From: Aptenodytes patagonicus
Lineage: Eukaryota > Chordata > Aves > Sphenisciformes > Spheniscidae
DNA: 64,000 bases
Reading direction: 5' to 3'
Assembly (NCBI RefSeq): GCF_965638725.1
Contig: NC_134952.1
Location: 56,584,065-56,648,064, forward strand
The notes under the pieces are model-generated. The model saw only the letters and a program-made list of their open reading frames with translations, ran no database searches and was not told the DNA's origin. The translations under genes were made by a program, and so were the position numbers. Shown one piece after another: positions 24,827-39,700 of this stretch; within the stretch, counting starts at the first letter, position 1; each line of letters starts with the position of its first letter.

Positions 24827-27257
24827 ATTTAGTCTTCTGCAGTTAAAAGGCCTTTACAGTCAATTGCCTCAAGCTCAAGAGATAGCTCAGACTACAACCT
24901 GGAAAATATGAACTGCCCCGTCCAACAAAACCATTTCACAAACTCCGATTCCTGTCTGCTTTAATAAGGGAGCAGCATGGGGCGAATCAGAAAAACCTGA
25001 AACACTGCATTAAGGTAAGCAACTGATAAAACTGTTACATGCACAATAGTCACCTCACAGAGCAGCTGCTGTATCAAAAGGATTTGATGCCAATTGAGGA
25101 TGAGTTGTAAAACTTGTTCAGTCCCTATCATGTCCGATTTCAGGTTCGGCATCTGCCCTAGGCCCAGGGAAATGCTTTGGCTCAGCTGCCTTCAATTTGT
25201 CTTCATCACCATCATTAATACTTGTTTCCTCACTGGAATTAATGTTGGGATGACACTTGCTTGCTGAATACCCCTGGCACAAAAACTACAGTGTGAGTCA
25301 TCCATCCCCTAATGCCATTACAAGGTACAGAACAGCTCACACATGCTGTGCTTCTGAGCTGTTTTTAAACTTTACGTCCAGTAAAGGACTTTTTATTGCT
25401 TACAGCCCAGCAGCTGTATTTTAACTAAGCAAAAGACTACCTGAAGAGAAAGTGCACAGCAAAGGCAGCTGGGAAAAGCCCAGTGCTCGAGGCACTCTGG
25501 CTGGCGCGAACACGCTCTACACGCAGCTCCCCTCGTGCAAGACAGCACTGTGCTGCTGCCCACCTCACACAAACAGCTCTTTCGCTACTTTAGCAAAAGC
25601 ATGCCAATTGTAAAAGCACAGCCGATACTAGTCTCTGAAACATGCAGGGCAAGGTATGAACTGTTTCCTTGAAAGGTTAATGTTCTGAGGTATTTAGACT
25701 CAGACCTACAGAAGAGAGGAATTATAATGTTTAGTACAAACCCCACAGTTTTCATAGTCTTTTGGGTTGATCTCTTAGATCCAGCAGGAGCTGTTCCACT
25801 GCCCCAGCAGCTCAGTCACTGCTGAGTAACACTTTCACTGTCCTTTGGCACACTCCTGTGAGCCTCTGCTCCTCCTCTTGCTGCTGCTGGCCACCACCCC
25901 AAGAAGATATTCATAGGCACAAATGAAAGGCTGTCACAACTATATGCATTCTCCATTTCAGTGTCACAGCTTAGTTTTGGAAAAAAACATAAATAGATGC
26001 ACCAGGCAGCTAGGAATCTCTTCCCTCTTCCTTTCCAAGCGAGCCAAGCCCAGCTGCAGCCAGGCCAGCCTGCATGCAGGTGCATTATCCAGCATGCTGT
26101 TCAAGAACTGTTCAGACATTTTAGTGCTCCGGTGTTGCCAATACAATTATCATTGAGCACAGCTCAACAATGCTGGGGAAATCCTTAGAAAGTGTTATAA
26201 AATAGGCAAAAAAAAAAGAGAAGTCTCTCAAAACTTACACAACATGGGGAAGAAACCATGCTTTTTAAGCCAGAAGTATCCGCAAGCGTAGTTAAGTGTC
26301 TGTACAAACCTCCTTACAAACTCTAGGCCCAGGACTGCAAGGCACAGCAGGTGGGAACAGGACAGCCAGCAAATGATCTCACTGCTAACAGCTCACACAG
26401 CCCAAGCATTTTATTCCCTTCCTGACACATACTAATTCTGCTGCAAATTGCAGTAACTGCTTCCTCTAGTGGGCAGAAAGGCAGACCTAGGCTATAGTTG
26501 AAACTCACTGATACTACAATGCAGGTACATACACCACAGCATTTCAGAAGAGCCAAGTCTCTGTTGTTCAAACCTAGAGAAACTATAAAAAAAGACAAGG
26601 AGGACTGAGATGCCTCCAGGTAATTTTACTAGAGATGTCCCTAAACCATACACTTCAGTGCAATTAAGAGGCAGCCTCAAGAGCATAAATGAGGACAGGT
26701 TGTTGGGGTTGTGTTCAACTCGGAATTAATCATGTTCTGGCAGAACACCTAGAATGTCACATGAATACTCATCCTGGATTGTATCACAGTATTAAAAACG
26801 ATGCAAAGGCCAGGGTTAGTGCAATGACATCAGGTGCACCAGAACCGGGAGCATGTTTTTACACTATAATACAAGTATAGTTGGAGATTACCTCAGAGGG
26901 TAGAACTGAAAACCTCATCTCTCAATCCTAGAGCTTACCGAAGATAACTGACATCACCCATAGCAAAAGCTTACAAAATACAACCAGCTCCCAGCTGCTG
27001 AGAAATGTGTCTTGATCAGGGTATCCCCTCAGCAAGGACCACCGCTCCCACTGCAGGGAGAGGCCCGCTGCACACTGCTGCACAACTGCAGAGGGATGTC
27101 TAAACAGCACCGCATCTACGAGGAAACACTGGCCAAGGAAAAGCATCAACAGTTAGAAAAAGCCAATTCTTCATTTTTCACCATTTTCACATTTCATGCA
27201 AATGTGAAAGAACCATCTGCTCCTTAAGAAGTCATCTATATCCAAACAGGGTTGTTG

Positions 27258-27274
27258 TTTTTTTTTTTTTTTTT
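27258..27274. repeat. Poly(T) run, 17 bases
   Basis: T homopolymer in intergenic DNA, preceded by GTTGTTG. No recognisable retrocopy body was found beside it. Confidence 0.85.
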
Positions 27275-30200
27275 GCAATACATTCCCAAAACAGTTCACT
27301 GGTGATGCAGCTTATGACTAGCCTGCACCACTATTACAATCCCCCAAAACATTGTTAAATCCCCAGTTTAATGAAGGTAATATGAGACAAATCCGTATGA
27401 CCTGAAGTCACATTCACAAACTTTAGAGAACATTAATTTGAGGATTTGGGGCTACTTTTGCAATAGTTAAAGGAATACCAGTTCCTTGCAACAAAGGGAA
27501 TTGACCTTAAAATTAGATCACTTTTCAGCTAAACCTGTTGGTGCTTGAATCTCACCTTCAATTTTCTTTCTCCCCAAAATACCTTTGAACAACCCTCATG
27601 GCCTGACAAAAATCAATCTCAGTTCTGCCCTTCAGCCCCACCTCACGCCCACCCCCCAGTGTGTGTGTACAGGGAAGATACACCTCTACTGATGAATTAA
27701 AGAACGACTTAAGAGGCCTTTTAAGCTTTTTATTTTTTATACAACCAATCTGGAATCCATCTGTCCCCAGATGGCAGCCGGCAGATATTTCTCCCTTGCC
27801 TTTAGGGAATGAACTCAAGGATGAATTTTCCAGGTCCAGGGAAACTTTGAAGCAGCATCTCCGCCTCTGGAAGTCAGTAGTCACCATTTCCTCACTATGC
27901 AGGAACACTCCCATTTCAAACGCATGAGATGAACTGAGGCCATGCAGTGAAATCAGTTCACAGCAGAGTCAAACATCTACGCTTGTATCCAAAAAATTTC
28001 CAGGATTAAGCACACAGCTGATATACCTACAGAAACAGTTTCTTTCTGGCCTTAAAGCCCTTAATGGATAGCATAGACAGGCTAAAACCCCTCCTGCAAG
28101 TTCCAGGTACTGTCTCCAGCTGTTTAACATCAATGGGGTGGCACAACCGGAACACAGGAGCTCCTATTAGATCACCTGCAATTTTCTGCTAGCTGGTACC
28201 ACTATACAAACATATTTAGACTACTCTTGCCTACTGGGGAAACTACGGTAAACAAGGGAAGAGCAGTCAGCGGTATTTTTGCAATCACAGTACATAAGTT
28301 TTGTTTAGAACAAGGCTGATCTGTGGGTGAGCTGCAGAAGCCCTAGCTATGCACAAACTCCAAACTGAAGAGCGAACACACATTTCAAAGCAGCACCTTA
28401 CTCATTTATCTTTGATTTGCATTTCTCTACACCCCATAGAGAGTCAAGAAGCTGAGACATTTAGTTCCTCAGAAGCTTTATTTTCATTCAAGCTACAGAA
28501 ATAAAGTAGTACCTTCCAATTTCCCATTATACTTTCTGCATATTTGCGTGGCTCAGGGTGAGATGCACGAGGATAACTACCCTGTACATATGGAGGAAGA
28601 TAAGGCTCAAAAACTAGCTTTACTTCAAAGAATGCCAAACCTTATCTATGAGGTTGGCTCCAATTCCTTGATAACATTAATAGGCATAACATAAGGAAAA
28701 AAAGATTGATCTAAACTACCTATTGTAAGCAAAATCCAATAATTCATTACAGAAAGTCATCCAAAGAAACCTTTTAGAAATAACAGTTGTTTTCTACTTT
28801 GAAAAAAATAGAAAAAATAGATGAGTTATTTTTGCTTTATATATGATATATTCACACACATGCTTTCAAGTATCATTTTCACTATCATCATACTTACATG
28901 GCTAGAGATAAAAAAGTGAAAATCCCATAAGCAGATTATTATGCCAAAGAAGTCGCACACAGTCTTTATTTGGGTTTAGCAACACCTGGAATTCTCCATG
29001 GTATCATAGTGACCAAAAAAGCAGTGACTAGACTCAGTATAATTTTTCCCCTTATTAAGCATGTTTTCATAAGGCTTGAAAAGTATCAGGATTTAGAAAA
29101 ATGGAGACAGGAAAAGCACAGGCCATCATAAACCCCACAAATTCACAGCTAAACTTGTCACAGGCTCAGTACTAGCAGGGAATAAAAAAAAAATCTGAGT
29201 TACATTTGGTTAGCAGGCACACTGATACCAACAGACTGACTTCAGCTAGGATGTTTTTGCATTTAAGGCATCACACAAAACAACAACTTAATGCTAGGAA
29301 GCATAACAATCACCATGTGCTCAGCCACAATTCACATTTAGCTCTGGACATCAGAACCTGCTTTATTTCAAAATAGGAAGGCTAGTAGGGCATCCCATAG
29401 TCTTTTGGGAAAGCGCCAGGCAGCCACCAGGAAAGAGCAGAAATGACTGTGGTTTTTATCACAGGAGAAGGAATTTAAGTGCTTATATTAAAGGCTTTGC
29501 TGCAGTGCCAGAGCTGGACACCTGAAAACAAGTTCTGGTGGAATACAAAACCTTAAGAGCTAAAAGGCAGAAAGTCTGTTCAAGCAGCTACAGCCACAAG
29601 TGTCCTGCAAAGAGATCAAAATGGAAAGTCTTCAAGATTTAACAGGTTCTGGAGCTCTGAAAAGATAATGGAGAGGTCCAGCAGGTGCATTTGATAGCCA
29701 GGACTGGGACTGGTTCCACACTGCACTCCTGCTCTCCAAGTCTAGTTTGGACAGACAGGTATGAAATGTCTCAAAGTGAAATAGCTATGAACTATTTCCT
29801 TACTGGTGATGTCATTTTCATTTGTCTGTTTCTTGCCCAATATGAAAAGGCACAAATTCTGCATAAAAAAAAATTGTAAGACCTAACTAAAACCTACTCA
29901 CAAAAAAAAATTTGCAGAAACCATTGACTGTTCTTAAGAGGGCAAAGTAATCTAAAAGTTAAGGGCTAGGCAGTCTGAAAGCTCTATGGGTTTAACTACT
30001 AAGCTCAACTATTTTAGTACTCCAGTGCAGGATGTTCTGAAGATCTAGTTTTAAAATCGTCAGGCCCGGACTCAAAACTAAAGCTTCTTGGAAACAAGGG
30101 AGGTCCCATATATCAAAGGGAAGACCCATGGCACTTTACTAGGCTGCAATGCAATGCTTTCTTGGTTTTAGTAAGGGTCCCATGGAGTCCAGAATATTTT

Positions 30201-32729
30201 TTCCAAGCATTTCTGTAAGAAAAGATTCCATTAGGTGGGATGGAAGTTTTGAGCTCAGTCCACGCTTTGCTAAAAGCTACTATTCCAAGTTCCCAGGATT
30301 TGGGCAACATTAGAAATTAAGTTTCCTGAGCTAGAGACAGCCTGAAGCACAAGACAGTGACAGTGCAGCAGGACAAACAGAAAGTGACAGCAAAAGCATT
30401 GCACAGCCCAAGACTTACAGTACACTCAGCAGCTGCCAATTCACAGATATTCATCTTTTACCCCTTCCTCCCAGGCTGTATTTTGGCACACTCTTGCACA
30501 CTCTTACACCTCTTTGAACACAGCAAGTTTCTGCTTTCTTTCCTTGCTCTGCTGGTTTTGTACCATATAAAACCACTTCTGAACAGATGCTTCAGACATT
30601 TATTCTTTAGTCTTCTCAGGCTTATTAAAACCACACATTGACAATGGCTACCCATTTAGCTGCAAGTTTAATGACACTGAATATTTTGTACCAAAACTAG
30701 ATACTTAAACATTTACTGCTTTTTCCTCTTATGAGCCTGTGGCTGCTTTATTAATACGCAGAATGGAGAGAGCTCAGCTTTCTCCCATAGTATAAGAACA
30801 CAAACTACACCATTATAATCAGAACATCAGTATGCAGCACAAAGTGATTTGCAAGTTGGAGAAAACTAGGTTCATGGTCACTTGCTGCTTCTAGCAGTGA
30901 ATTAAAGGCATAGGTTATATATTTGATAAAGCAAGTATGTCATTTAATTTTCACTCGAAGTCTTCTAGAAACATAGCAATTATTTGAGCAGTGAAAACCC
31001 TCAGATCAACCTACCGGAAGTTTTCATATTACAGTGCAAGTCAGTTGGCTGCTTAAATAGGCTCAGGCTCAAAAACCTGAGACCATACCAATAAACCCTA
31101 TCAGTCACCTTTCTAGATGAACAAAATGCTGCTACCCTGAATGATATTCCTGTCAGTCTTTTAGCGAAATTAAAGAAAACCAATACTATGTACTTCTCAC
31201 AACAGCACTCAGTTTAATCTCAATGCTCTTTACAAAAGGGCAGCACTACCTATGTTTCTGCATTACACTCATTTTAGTGAGCCTTGCCCCAGAGCTCCCA
31301 AATTACATACACATAGACAATCTAATGTTACCCCTCAGGAAACTGGTTCATTTTTACCTTCCCATGCATACAAGCATTACTGGTTTATTCAGAAGTATCA
31401 AAGCCTTTATAAACACTACTCAGCTTGAGGCTGATGATACAGAACAGAAATAGTTTAGAGAAATTTAGTTCAAAAAGCTTACTTTAATTGCTAAGATGAT
31501 CAGGTGAAGCAGTAAGCTGGAAAACAGGCAGGGACTGCTATATTTTGCTATGAACGGTCCTATTAAACCCAACTTGCTTTGCACACCTGCAGAATCAGGG
31601 CAGGCAACCAGTTACACCAGAATCCACAGAAACCAGCATACAAACAGCCCAACAGCTCTCTCCACAGCCAACATCGATCCTGGTTAATGACCAATACCGA
31701 AGGCATAGTATCATTAGGTATAGATGCCTACTGTAAGTGTTTCTATTAAACAGACAGAAGAACAATGCAGAAGTTAATGTAATACCTTTTTGGTATAGTC
31801 TGACACGCTATTTACAACACACATTTCTTACAAAACGTGCAAGAAAGTGTTTCTATGTGCTAAGAGAGACTTGAACACTTCAGTGCCTTAATCAGGCAGA
31901 TTCAAAAGCCTGATTCAACTGAAGCTTCACTGCCACAGTGACTGAACTTGCTTTAAGGAGTTACCACAAAGATCAAAACCCCAGTAAGCATCTGCCTTTA
32001 AGTGAAGAAAGGCTATATAGCCCTGGCAAGATCTTAAAGTACATCAGATGCTAAGAAATACAAAATTAGCAATAAAGCATTGATTTTGCTGCATGCTCTA
32101 TTAAAGAGTGGAAAGAAAAAGCCTCTCACGTTGTGCTCAAAACAAGAAGTTACTCAATGGCCTTCAAAATTTTCCCCCAATCCTGCAAGTCAAGCAAACT
32201 TACAGCTCCCACAGCAACTTTCCAGCCAATGAAAGTTTCATTTCACTGTAAGACATACATAATAGCAGACTACCTAGATCCTTAGACACTTTTATTTTGT
32301 AGCCATGTCTCTAGTGCGCTTTACTTGTACTTCATATAGGAATTATACACTTAAAGTAGAATCACTCACTTCAGAGCTTTTAGTTAGTTCCCACCTGAAA
32401 CTAGACAGCTTTCTATGTACCCTTGAATTTCTTGGTTGGCATAAACCAAAGTCAAAAGAGAAACAATGCAAACCATGATCAATCAGTCCAACCACTAAGA
32501 AAAAACAGTAGCCACATCAATATAAGTTCACTTTGATTTAGGGTGCTATCTAATAGATTTATTAAAAGTTTCAACGGACTATAGCTCCAGACTTTATCTT
32601 TCTTGGAAGACACTACAATAGAAGCCACAGTAGAGACTGCCTTGTCACAAGAAGTACAAATACTTGCTGTATAGATGGAGAAATAAAAGGACAAATCTAG
32701 TTGTCTAAAAGACAATTCACTGTACACAT

Positions 32730-32735
32730 TTTATT
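32730..32735 (-). promoter_or_regulatory. EIF4E: Distal candidate poly(A) signal AATAAA of EIF4E
   Basis: AATAAA reads on the minus strand (TGTAAATAAAATGTGTACAG) about 905 nt after the stop. It is followed 16-30 bases on by a small hairpin (TTGTCT-AAA-AGACAA, about 32700-32714) and a U-rich stretch, fitting a cleavage region. Confidence 0.5.
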
Positions 32736-33031
32736 TACAGTTTTGTACACTGTCTTAATATGAATGGGACCGCTTTTCTACTTGAGCCATTTTAACCAAA
32801 GCAAAATAACCTAAGTAATACAAAGTGTTAAAATACAGCATAAGATACAAAACCAGACATACTATTTCTAGTAAGGAATGTAAATTATGGTGTTACATTA
32901 AAAAAATCCACAATTATGTTTAGGAAATCACACAAACAGATCACTGATTTGACTGAAATGCATAAATTCGTAGCAAAGCTTTGATGTTACAAAAAAAACA
33001 AAAAATTACCAAAGAATGCACAAAATTAATG

Positions 33032-33037
33032 TTTATT
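33032..33037 (-). promoter_or_regulatory. EIF4E: Proximal candidate poly(A) signal AATAAA of EIF4E
   Basis: AATAAA reads on the minus strand about 600 nt after the stop codon, in the context GGTGGAATAAACATTAAT. It would give a shorter 3'UTR. Confidence 0.5.
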
Positions 33038-33640
33038 CCACCTTTGTCATATTCCCAGATTCTTCACCAAATGTTACATGACCAAAAACAACTGAAATCA
33101 AAATATCACTAATGTTATCAAATAGGGAAAACAAATAAATTAATCTAGCAGCCATCAGCATAGGTTACAGCAAAGATGATGCTGTATAAAAAAATTGCTA
33201 GAAAACTGTATGCACCATACTCTTTTTCCAAACCAGCAAAATGTTACTGCATACAATGCAAATGTAAAACAGAGTAATTTCCTGCAGGTACAGAAATGCA
33301 ACTTCTTTTCTGAATACTGTGGATAAACAAATGGGTTTTTTCGTAATAGTAATGTTTCTACCAAGCTATTACAGAGTGGGCCAGGAAAACATTTATGGAT
33401 TCAGGGGGTGAAGTGTACTAAAATTCTGATTGGTAATGGTTACTTCAGCCAAAATAGAAAAAATTGAACACAGAAGTACAAGACAAAGGCGAATGAGACT
33501 TCTCACAAATCTTAACAACACTTAGATGGAAATCAAATTTAAATGTAGTCCACTCTGCTTCTGAAGAGGCTTTGGTTCAGCTCCCAAATCTCGATTGCTT
33601 GACGCAGTCTCCTATGAAAGAATACTCAGAAGGTGTCTTC

Positions 33641-33755
33641 TTAAACAACAAACCTATTTTTAGTGGTGGAGCCGCTCTTAGTAGCTGTGTCTGCATGGGA
33701 CTGATAACCAATCACTATCTTTGGAGGAAGTCCTAATCTTTCCTTGTATACTCTC
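33641..33755 (-). CDS. EIF4E: EIF4E coding exon 7 (terminal)
   Basis: It encodes RVYKERLGLPPKIVIGYQSH through TTKNRFVV and stop TAA (33641-33643). It contains the MNK phosphosite S209. The acceptor is TTTCTCCAG. Confidence 0.96.
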
Positions 33756-36700
33756 CTGGAGAAAAGAAACAGAACAACAGTTTAAACAAAGCCCTTAGGA
33801 AGGGATTAGTAACAGGACACCTGCTTTTAAGATCTGCTGACATCTTCATGAAAAATAGTTGCCTATTTAGAAACAATTTCTGAAGCATGAATAAAGGACT
33901 TGAAACAGGATTTTTCTAGCTTATTCCATCTAAAATCAGCTTATAGTTCTGTATGAACAATGACTTACCACATAAAATAGGACAAACTCTTGCCAAAAAA
34001 TAATTAACAGGCCTACATAAATGTAGAACACAGGGATTCTACTGCATTCATGTCAATATCATTACTATCAGAAAGCTATATTCCCACATATAGAAACAGA
34101 ACAGCTATGAAGAAGTCATGGTCCGCAATTCCAGAACTACTGAGATGATAAAGTCACCTGAACCAAATAAACCAGCAATTCCCTGGAACAGTCAGTTTTT
34201 ATCACCACACACGTCTCAGTTGCACAGACTTGCTGTCTTTTCTTTAACTACTGATAGAAAGCAGGCCCCCCATCCCCCAATTCACTATGGTACTGGTCAT
34301 GGGCAGCTACCCAACAGGAGCTTCAGAAAAAATCTGCTTGGATTTTATGACTTAAGAGAAAGAAGCAGCAGTACCCCCCTTACACAGACACACACTGTGT
34401 TCCTTAGCATAGAGTACGAGTGAGATGCAAGCCACTAATGGCACTGGGCTGCAACCTCCGACTAATCCACAGAACAAGCCTGTTAAACTGCAGATTGTTA
34501 ACAGAACTATATAAAGTTGTTTCTTTAACTTACCCTAATCATAATGGAGCAGTTTACAGGACCATAGCTTACCCCAATTTTAACTGTTAAATAAAAGCTT
34601 GATGTATTGCCTTTGGAGTTATGGCAACATGACAGCAGGTAGTCAACAGAACTTCACTTAGTCATTGTGTCAGCCAGTTTGCAAAATCTTAACTTTTTTA
34701 CAGTTAGTTAGTTCTCTAATGGAGTCATCTTAGCTCCTAAGTTAATGGTTAATACCATTCTAAAAACACACTCTGATGCCTACTAGGTTTGCTGTAAGGT
34801 TATTTTCTACTAGCAGAAGATGCATACCACAGTTCTGTTTGTCTATTGTTGAACACTTACCTTTCAAGTCTGAACATGATTGTATAATAAAATTCTCAGT
34901 ATAAGGCAGACCCCACCAGATTCATAATGGCCCAAATGAGGAATGTGTCAAGAGAGCCACCCAGTAAGTGAAAAATGTTAGCAAGCTACTATGCCTGACA
35001 GTTAAAGTTTGGCCTAAGACAGATGTGCTAAGCTGGGAAGATAAATATTTTCATTGGTTTGCATGAGTTAAGTAGCCTACAATGACTGAATTTACCAGCA
35101 GGTAATTTTGAAGCATCAATACTACAGCATAAGGAATCCACTAGCTTTAGCAATACGTACTAAATAGCAAAGCACAACATGCATTTTCCACAGTAGAGAC
35201 GCATGATAATCTGAGATGACTACTGTTGTTACTGGAATGAAGACTACAACATGCTATTACACATGTCAAATAAACCATGAAACTCAGCATTATTTTGTTT
35301 GATTTGCACTTAAACGGAGACAAAAATGTAGGAAAACATCTGTAGTTTCACAGCACATCACTGTCCAGCTTTTTTCAAATATAAGGACATCCTTGTGAGC
35401 TTAAGATTTACAATGCCTTTCTTATTTGTAAGCATCACTTCCCTGAGAAAAATCTTACCAATACTCTGTTACTGGCTATCCACCTTTACAAACTGGCATG
35501 CTGCAACAGAATCTACACTATCTACAGGTATTAATTACAATGCCTCATTGTGAAATGAAAAACTTCTGCCAAGATTTGTGTTCAATTCTTCATTATTTCT
35601 AAACTACAGTGAAAGTAGTAACTTCTTTGCACTCCTGCACTAGTGTAAGCCCATACAAAAAACTACACAATAAGGCAAATAATTTGGCACTGAGTTACTT
35701 GAACTTGGGATACAGCTCTGCACAGGTTACATTTGCCTAAAGTGCATTTTCTATTAAGTTAGCTGGCTTTAAATGCATTGTTACACTTCATATATTCAAG
35801 ACACCAATCACATTACTTACCCTATATGCGTAACAGCATCCCTGTTTTCACATTCAGTTGTCCATATTGCTATTTTATCACCCTTAGTTCTAACATTAAC
35901 AACAGCACCACATACGTCATCACTGTAGTCATCAAATGACTCCCCAATAAGGCACAGCAGCTACAAAACAAAGGTTAACCATTAAAAGTGGCAGTTCAAA
36001 GTCAGAATCCTGCTCCATAGGCAAACACTCAGCGTACACAGAAGACTGAGGAATGCTACGTTTTACTGCTTATAGCCACTTGCCATACAGCAATCATTTT
36101 TTGTTTATTGCAGTATCTTCTTGAAGTTCCAAATGTTACGAGTGAATGTAAACTCAGCTGTAGTAGGGTATCTTCCTCCTATTTTGAGTTTTCTGTCTCT
36201 TCTCCCCCTGTCCCAGCAGCTGCAAGTTCTGACACAGTTGATCATTTACGTAGTGTCGTCTCCCACCCCATCCTCCCAATCCAAAACCAGGTAAGAATTA
36301 AAGGAATTTATTCTTCTTTCTAAAGTACATTTAACACAGGTAGACAAACATGAAATTTTAAGTGTTTACATTCATTATCTAGGAAGAACCTGTGAAGAAC
36401 TATTTAGGCAATGTCAGCTATGTAAGGTCCATCTTCAATTCTGAAGTCTATCAATTCAGAGGCAAATCAGACTGCAACGTCGATGAAAAGTGCTATCTAA
36501 TGAAATGTTACTTCCTATCAGGAAGCTTCGGAGCTCCCACAGACTCTAAAGTGGGAATCAGTCATTCTCAACAGAGTGTAATGCAAATGCAACAATACAA
36601 GTGTACAATACAAGATTTTCCCCCACAGATTTCTAATGGCAAAGCTTGGAATTGGCAGAGATGGTACACTTCAGGAACATCAGATTGAGTTAGGTCACAC

Positions 36701-39700
36701 CCCTGTACAATATGTTAACTGTGAAAGTGATTTTTAAAATCTACAACTCACAACTTGTAAAACAAGCAATTTTTAGAGATATAAAACTGAGAATTTCTTG
36801 TGGTTAAGACTGATTCATCTAAGTCCACACTGAATTGAAAATCCTTCTGCACACTGAAGTATTAGTCTCCAAATGGGTGCTTGTTTACTTCACTTGCACA
36901 GTACATTAAATACACTGCCATTATATTAATTTTCCAGAATCACTTGTAACATTTGGAAATTCAACACACTTGCAACTTTTTTTGAACAAAGCAGGTCTTT
37001 CAGTACCCACAAGAGCTGCAAGGGCTGACTTCATCAAGGAAATACAAAAAGGACAAAGTGTGCTACTGAATAAATCAGGTGTAACTACGTATACTTTGTT
37101 ACACCCTATTGCAGGATGCACACATTCACTCAGTAATGAAAGCCATAAATGTTTAAGTTTAAACCACACACAAACATTCAAAATATTGATCAACAGCTTT
37201 AGTACATACACATGCAAAGATGACTACCATGCTCAATAAACACTACAGTCAAGTATATTCTTCATGAATGCTGCACAACAGGGGAAAAAAGTCTTCTCAA
37301 ATGTTTAGTTTACAATTAAGAATGGTAAAGATCATTAGATTATAATAAAAATTTGTTCCAAAGGGGAGTGATAAAGGAAGAGGTTTTGATTTTTATTGGA
37401 GAAAGTTGGTTACAAATGATTACTGGAATTAGAAGTGACAGGGTTGTTTTAGAGTACATATCCCAGTCACCTGGGTATTCAGGCTCTGTGCCATTGCTTG
37501 CTGCTGAACAAAAAGCACAGCCCTCTAGCCTTAAGTCTATGTAGACTATCTACATGTTTCCAATCCATGTGTAATGGTTACTAAGAGTCAGAAGGACTCA
37601 TATAGGCATTTAGGGGGAGAGGCCAAATGCACACAGCGAGACATTTATTTACTCATGTGCAGTCATAGTGCCTCATAGTATAATGCTCATCATCCTTTCT
37701 TCAAACCACTATTACAGTGACTAGAAAGATCATAATAGCTCTGGTATTTTGGACACCTCCGCTTTGATCCTGATGACCATTTCTTCCTTTCAAAGGAGTG
37801 CAGTACTTCTTGCCTCACAGACAAGCAGGGAAAAAAGATCAGAGATTTCATAAGATTGCTTTGTATTGTACTGCCTGCAGTCCATGCCCCTAAAACCCAG
37901 ATCACACTAGACTCTTTTAGGCTACTCTGAGTCAGTTCCTAGACAGTACAGTTGTATCCTTTTCTACAACACATTTACTGCAACTCACATAATCTCCAAG
38001 AAGTGTATTTACCATTCAAAAAAATCTATTCCAAAAAGATAACAGCAATGGAAAAAAGTATTTTTATAGTGCACAGGAAGACCATGCTATTACTTGCCTA
38101 TCCTAGTGTTAAGTACAGAAAGAACAAAAACAAATCTGAAACTCCCTTGCTTCAGGAAGACCAAAACCTGAAAACCATTCACTTGTAAGAGTACTTGTAA
38201 AACAAATAGTTACATTTAAGCAGTTAAATTTGGGAGTCACATTCAACAGTATTACCTTCCCAGTAGCTCGACAGCTATTCTGTAGATTTCACAGGAAAAG
38301 GTTAATCTGTCCTGTAGAATTCTCTCTACTGCTGCCCGTTATAAGAAAGTATTCAACAGAATACAACTACATTGAGCATCACTATTGAAAAATCATGTTT
38401 CAAATACAGCCTGTTAATAAAAACTTACAGGACACTGCTGCCAGGAAGTTAGAAGTCTAGTGCGGCACACAGAAAGAACACACCAGTTAAAATAATACAA
38501 ATGCAAGATTCTTCAGTTGCAACTTGTAAGGCCATAGTGCTTACTGTCTCTAGCCAGAAGCGATCAAGGTCACTTCGTCTCTGCTGTTTGTTTAGTGTAA
38601 TTAGCCATCGTCCTCCTCGCTTGTTTTTTTCATCTTCCCACATGGGTTCAATCCCATCCTGCAACGAACGGCCAGAAGTTAAATCAGACTTGATCTGTAT
38701 TTTTCCTAAAGAATAACCAAAAGGCCAGTGATAACTGAAATAGCAACTTAAGAAAAAAGTGTATAGTTTAAGATACATACCTGTCCAGAAATACTGTCTC
38801 ATACCAATACCAAAGTTCCAAAACAGCTTAAAAAGTGCACTTTCTCTAATAAATTTTTGTTTCTACAGAAGAATCACAGCCCTGGCAAAAGTCTTGGCTA
38901 CACAACATTACATAAAAAACTGTGGGAACAGGCAAAGTCAAACATCCACTTTGCCCCATATGAAACCAGATAAAATTAGCAGCTACATTCTGGCGTCCTT
39001 ATTTTAAGTCTTGGACTCATTGCAACGTTGGCCAAGTCCTTCGCTTATGCACATAGATTACTTCACTGAAAAAGACACCCTTGGCAGTCTATCTCAATGA
39101 CTTCCTGCACGCACAAGGTGAGAATAAGAGGGTTTTAATTGCCAGGGCCACAAAAATCAACACACCATTTAGAAGCAAGTTGCATTCTGATTCATGCTTT
39201 ACCAATGGCCCTGCACTGAACTGAATGACTCTGGACGCGCTGATACAGCAAAGCAGCCAGCTGCCACTCCCATAGCCACCAGCTGCATTGCACTTCAGGA
39301 AAGTCAGTCATTAAAAAAAGCAGGTAACTATCTAGACAGAAATTTGGTTAAGAAATGTCTATTAAGAGAACCACACTACAGAACTTTGGCTGAAAACTAA
39401 TTAAGTGTTCAACATGCAGGAGGGAGTGGTGTCAGCTCACTTTAAATTTAACACCCTCACTGGCAGCTGCAGAGCTCAAACTACTTCATCACCTTTAAGA
39501 GGCACTCTTACAAGGTCACGATTGAAGGACAACAGCAAGAGATTGCTCAGACACCTGCAACGGTTGCTAATTCTGTACCTGTTCCATGCATTTAAATAAT
39601 TAAATTATTGCTGATTGATGATATGCAAACACAGAACAGATACACATACTTAAAACACAGATTCATGCAAAAAATACAAGCATGATCCATAGATATCCTA

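Larger units (their letters stand above)
21624..32704. other. Intergenic DNA between the LTR and the EIF4E 3' end, no gene seen
   Basis: No exon or RNA gene could be supported in these 11 kb. Open frames are short and unrelated to known proteins. The stretch contains a C-rich G-quadruplex motif (24805-24826), a 17-base T run (27258-27274) and, from about 28.4 kb on, increasingly AT-rich DNA downstream of EIF4E. Longer alternative EIF4E 3' ends could extend into 32.5 kb and below: another AATAAA reads on the minus strand at 32558-32563. Confidence 0.55.
32705..33640 (-). other. EIF4E: EIF4E 3' untranslated region
   Basis: AT-rich sequence follows the stop codon for about 0.9 kb to a likely poly(A) site. 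It contains AU-rich motifs on the gene strand (for example ATTTATTT near 33121-33145), which in this gene family can bind HuR-type stability factors; binding here is inferred. The 3' boundary is estimated from the poly(A) signal at 32730-32735. Confidence 0.6.

Noticed and set aside
38449-38802. 117-codon minus-strand open frame
   Set aside because: Only 38545-38658 is coding (EIF4E exon 5); the rest is intron read-through on both sides.
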